Below, one piece after another: positions 4,811-5,989 of a stretch of 5,989 nt of DNA. Location of the stretch: NCBI GenBank assembly GCA_905480055.1, contig CAJQOW010000030.1, forward strand, positions 1 through 5,989, given 5' to 3'. The first letter of the stretch is position 1; the number at the start of each line of letters is the position of its first letter. The stretch comes from an uncultured Acidimicrobiia bacterium (GTDB lineage Bacteria > Actinomycetota > Acidimicrobiia > UBA5794). The notes under the pieces are model-generated. The model was not told the DNA's origin, made no database searches, and saw nothing but the letters and a program-made list of their open reading frames with translations. Made by a program: the position numbers and the translations under genes.

Positions 4811-5989
4811 TCAGTCGTAGTGGCGGACATCACTCCAGATCTCCGCCAAAGGCGCCGTGGGTTCCATGCATAGCCACAACGCGGTGCCGAACTCGTCGTT
4901 CTCGAGGTTCGCCGGATTCGTGATCGTTCCAACCCGGTCGATACGCGGGCAAATGCTGCGCAGCGCACCATCCACCCATCCGACGCCGACGATCGGGCCC
5001 ATCGACTCGCTGGTTCCCCATGCCCAATAGCTGTTGTGCCCCGAAACCGGTTGGGGGAGCCTCCCCTCGCCGAGGACCTCGATCGCACCAGCCTGCCCGT
5101 AATTCGCGGTGAAGAGCACGGCATCGGCTCGGTCGGCTGACGGAATCGTCAGATACACGGCCTCCACCTGGTCCACCAACTCCGGCCAGGCATACGTTTC
5201 GCCGAGTTCCCCGTTCACCTCGTTGAACGGCCCAACAGATGATGGCGAAACCACGGGAAGTGCGAGGAACAGCCCAACGACGGCACCTGCACCTATCAGA
5301 GCCCCCATTGCAATGCGCGCGCCGGTCCTGAGGCCTTCGAACCACAGGGTACCGGCAGCGAACAGGGGCAGATACAGGGGTGCGACGTAGTAGCCCTTGC
5401 CGCCTGACACGAGGAAGACAACGAAGAGGATGACGAACGCGATCGGAAACGCTCGCCACTGCTTTCCGCGGCGTCCGAACATCAACCACCACCAACCTGC
5501 CGCGGCGGGAACGATGAGAAAGACCGAGACGATCGCGATCTGGATGAGTACATAGTCGGCAGTTCCATCGCGCCCGGAAAGTGCGCGAGACATCTCGAGT
5601 TGGGGCCAGCCGTTCGAGGCCTGCCAGAGGAGCGTCGGCAAGGCAATGAGTACAGCCAGGCCGATGCCCCACGCCAGCCACCGAGTTCTCAGAATCCGCC
5701 TCTGCGGCGTCAGCAGTAGTCCGAGCCCAAGCCCGATGACGAGTGCAATGACCGTGAATTTGTTCAGCATCCCAATGCCCACTGCCGCCCCAACGGCAAG
5801 CCACCATCTCGGGTCGGCATGATCGATCAACGCCGCGACAAGGACGATCACGAGTGCCCAGATGAAAACGTCGAATGTTGTCGTTGACAGGAGATGCCCA
5901 ACTCCGAGAAAGAACCCGGCGAGCCCAGCGAAGACCGCAGCCGCGACGACCGCCGCTCCCCCACCGCCGAACCTCCGAGCCAGAGCACC
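4811..5989 (-). CDS. GT39/ArnT-like polytopic glycosyltransferase, C-terminal part
   Basis: The frame is open from the right edge to the TGA at 4813-4811, giving 392 visible residues; the N-terminus, including the expected catalytic acidic loop, lies outside. The visible part shows many hydrophobic segments, STTTFD (35-40) and GMLNKFT in an early loop, WQASNGWPQLE, and GGKGYYVAPLYLPLFAAG in a late membrane segment. A soluble C-terminal region of about 150 residues contains TANYGQAGA and SGHNSYWAWG. These fit the PMT_2/ArnT-like superfamily (dolichyl-phosphate-mannose mannosyltransferase relatives), which move a sugar from a polyprenyl-phosphate carrier to protein, lipid or cell-wall acceptors on the outer face of the cytoplasmic membrane. 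The C-terminal domain would then be extracytoplasmic. Acceptor and sugar cannot be told. It is convergent with the GH13 gene and not evidently related to it. Confidence 0.87.
   Translation of the reverse strand, partial: GALARRFGGGGAAVVAAAVFAGLAGFFLGVGHLLSTTTFDVFIWALVIVLVAALIDHADPRWWLAVGAAVGIGMLNKFTVIALVIGLGLGLLLTPQRRILRTRWLAWGIGLAVLIALPTLLWQASNGWPQLEMSRALSGRDGTADYVLIQIAIVSVFLIVPAAAGWWWLMFGRRGKQWRAFPIAFVILFVVFLVSGGKGYYVAPLYLPLFAAGTLWFEGLRTGARIAMGALIGAGAVVGLFLALPVVSPSSVGPFNEVNGELGETYAWPELVDQVEAVYLTIPSADRADAVLFTANYGQAGAIEVLGEGRLPQPVSGHNSYWAWGTSESMGPIVGVGWVDGALRSICPRIDRVGTITNPANLENDEFGTALWLCMEPTAPLAEIWSDVRHYD

Noticed and set aside
4830..5807. Long minus-strand open frame overlapping the glycosyltransferase
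   Set aside because: The alternative frame gives an arginine- and glycine-rich sequence without membrane segments, whereas the chosen frame is a coherent polytopic protein.

Overview
The window looks like chromosomal DNA from a high-GC (roughly 60% by eye) actinobacterium. An uncultured acidimicrobial-type lineage is my best guess. That rests on codon and GC character, the style of the protein sequences, and apparently leaderless promoters (TANNNT placed 7-8 nt before ATG). It is an inference, not a placement. I see no phage, IS, tRNA, rRNA or CRISPR features.

Layout. Positions 1-336 (minus) hold the N-terminal part of a multi-pass membrane protein that runs off the left edge. Positions 336-1202 (minus) encode a beta-class site-specific DNA methyltransferase. 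Its stop codon overlaps the start of the membrane protein gene (TGATG), so the two are probably co-transcribed and translationally coupled. Positions 1203-1605 contain no gene but are dense in structure: a row of hairpins, two inverted arrays of a GTAC-type heptamer, and a degenerate CTC-type heptamer/octamer array that runs into the end of the next gene. Positions 1606-2430 (minus) encode prephenate dehydratase (pheA, phenylalanine synthesis). Positions 2514-3005 (minus) encode a small DUF456 membrane protein. The divergent intergenic stretch 3006-3200 is filled with another CTC-type heptamer array in both orientations. Positions 3201-4751 (plus) encode a cytoplasmic GH13 alpha-amylase-family enzyme of neopullulanase/cyclomaltodextrinase type that lacks a normal C-terminal beta domain. 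Positions 4811-5989 (minus, convergent with the amylase gene, 5' end outside the window) encode most of a GT39/ArnT-like polytopic glycosyltransferase.

The proteins belong to unrelated housekeeping or accessory functions: DNA modification, phenylalanine synthesis, alpha-glucan degradation and lipid-linked sugar transfer. Only the methyltransferase/membrane-protein pair looks like a functional unit. The unusual content is the intergenic DNA. Two CTC-type arrays, sharing a 19-nt perfect inverted repeat, bracket the pheA-DUF456 block, and a chain of tight palindromes precedes the orphan methyltransferase. The tetranucleotide CTAG occurs once in the whole window, exactly at the predicted DUF456 promoter.
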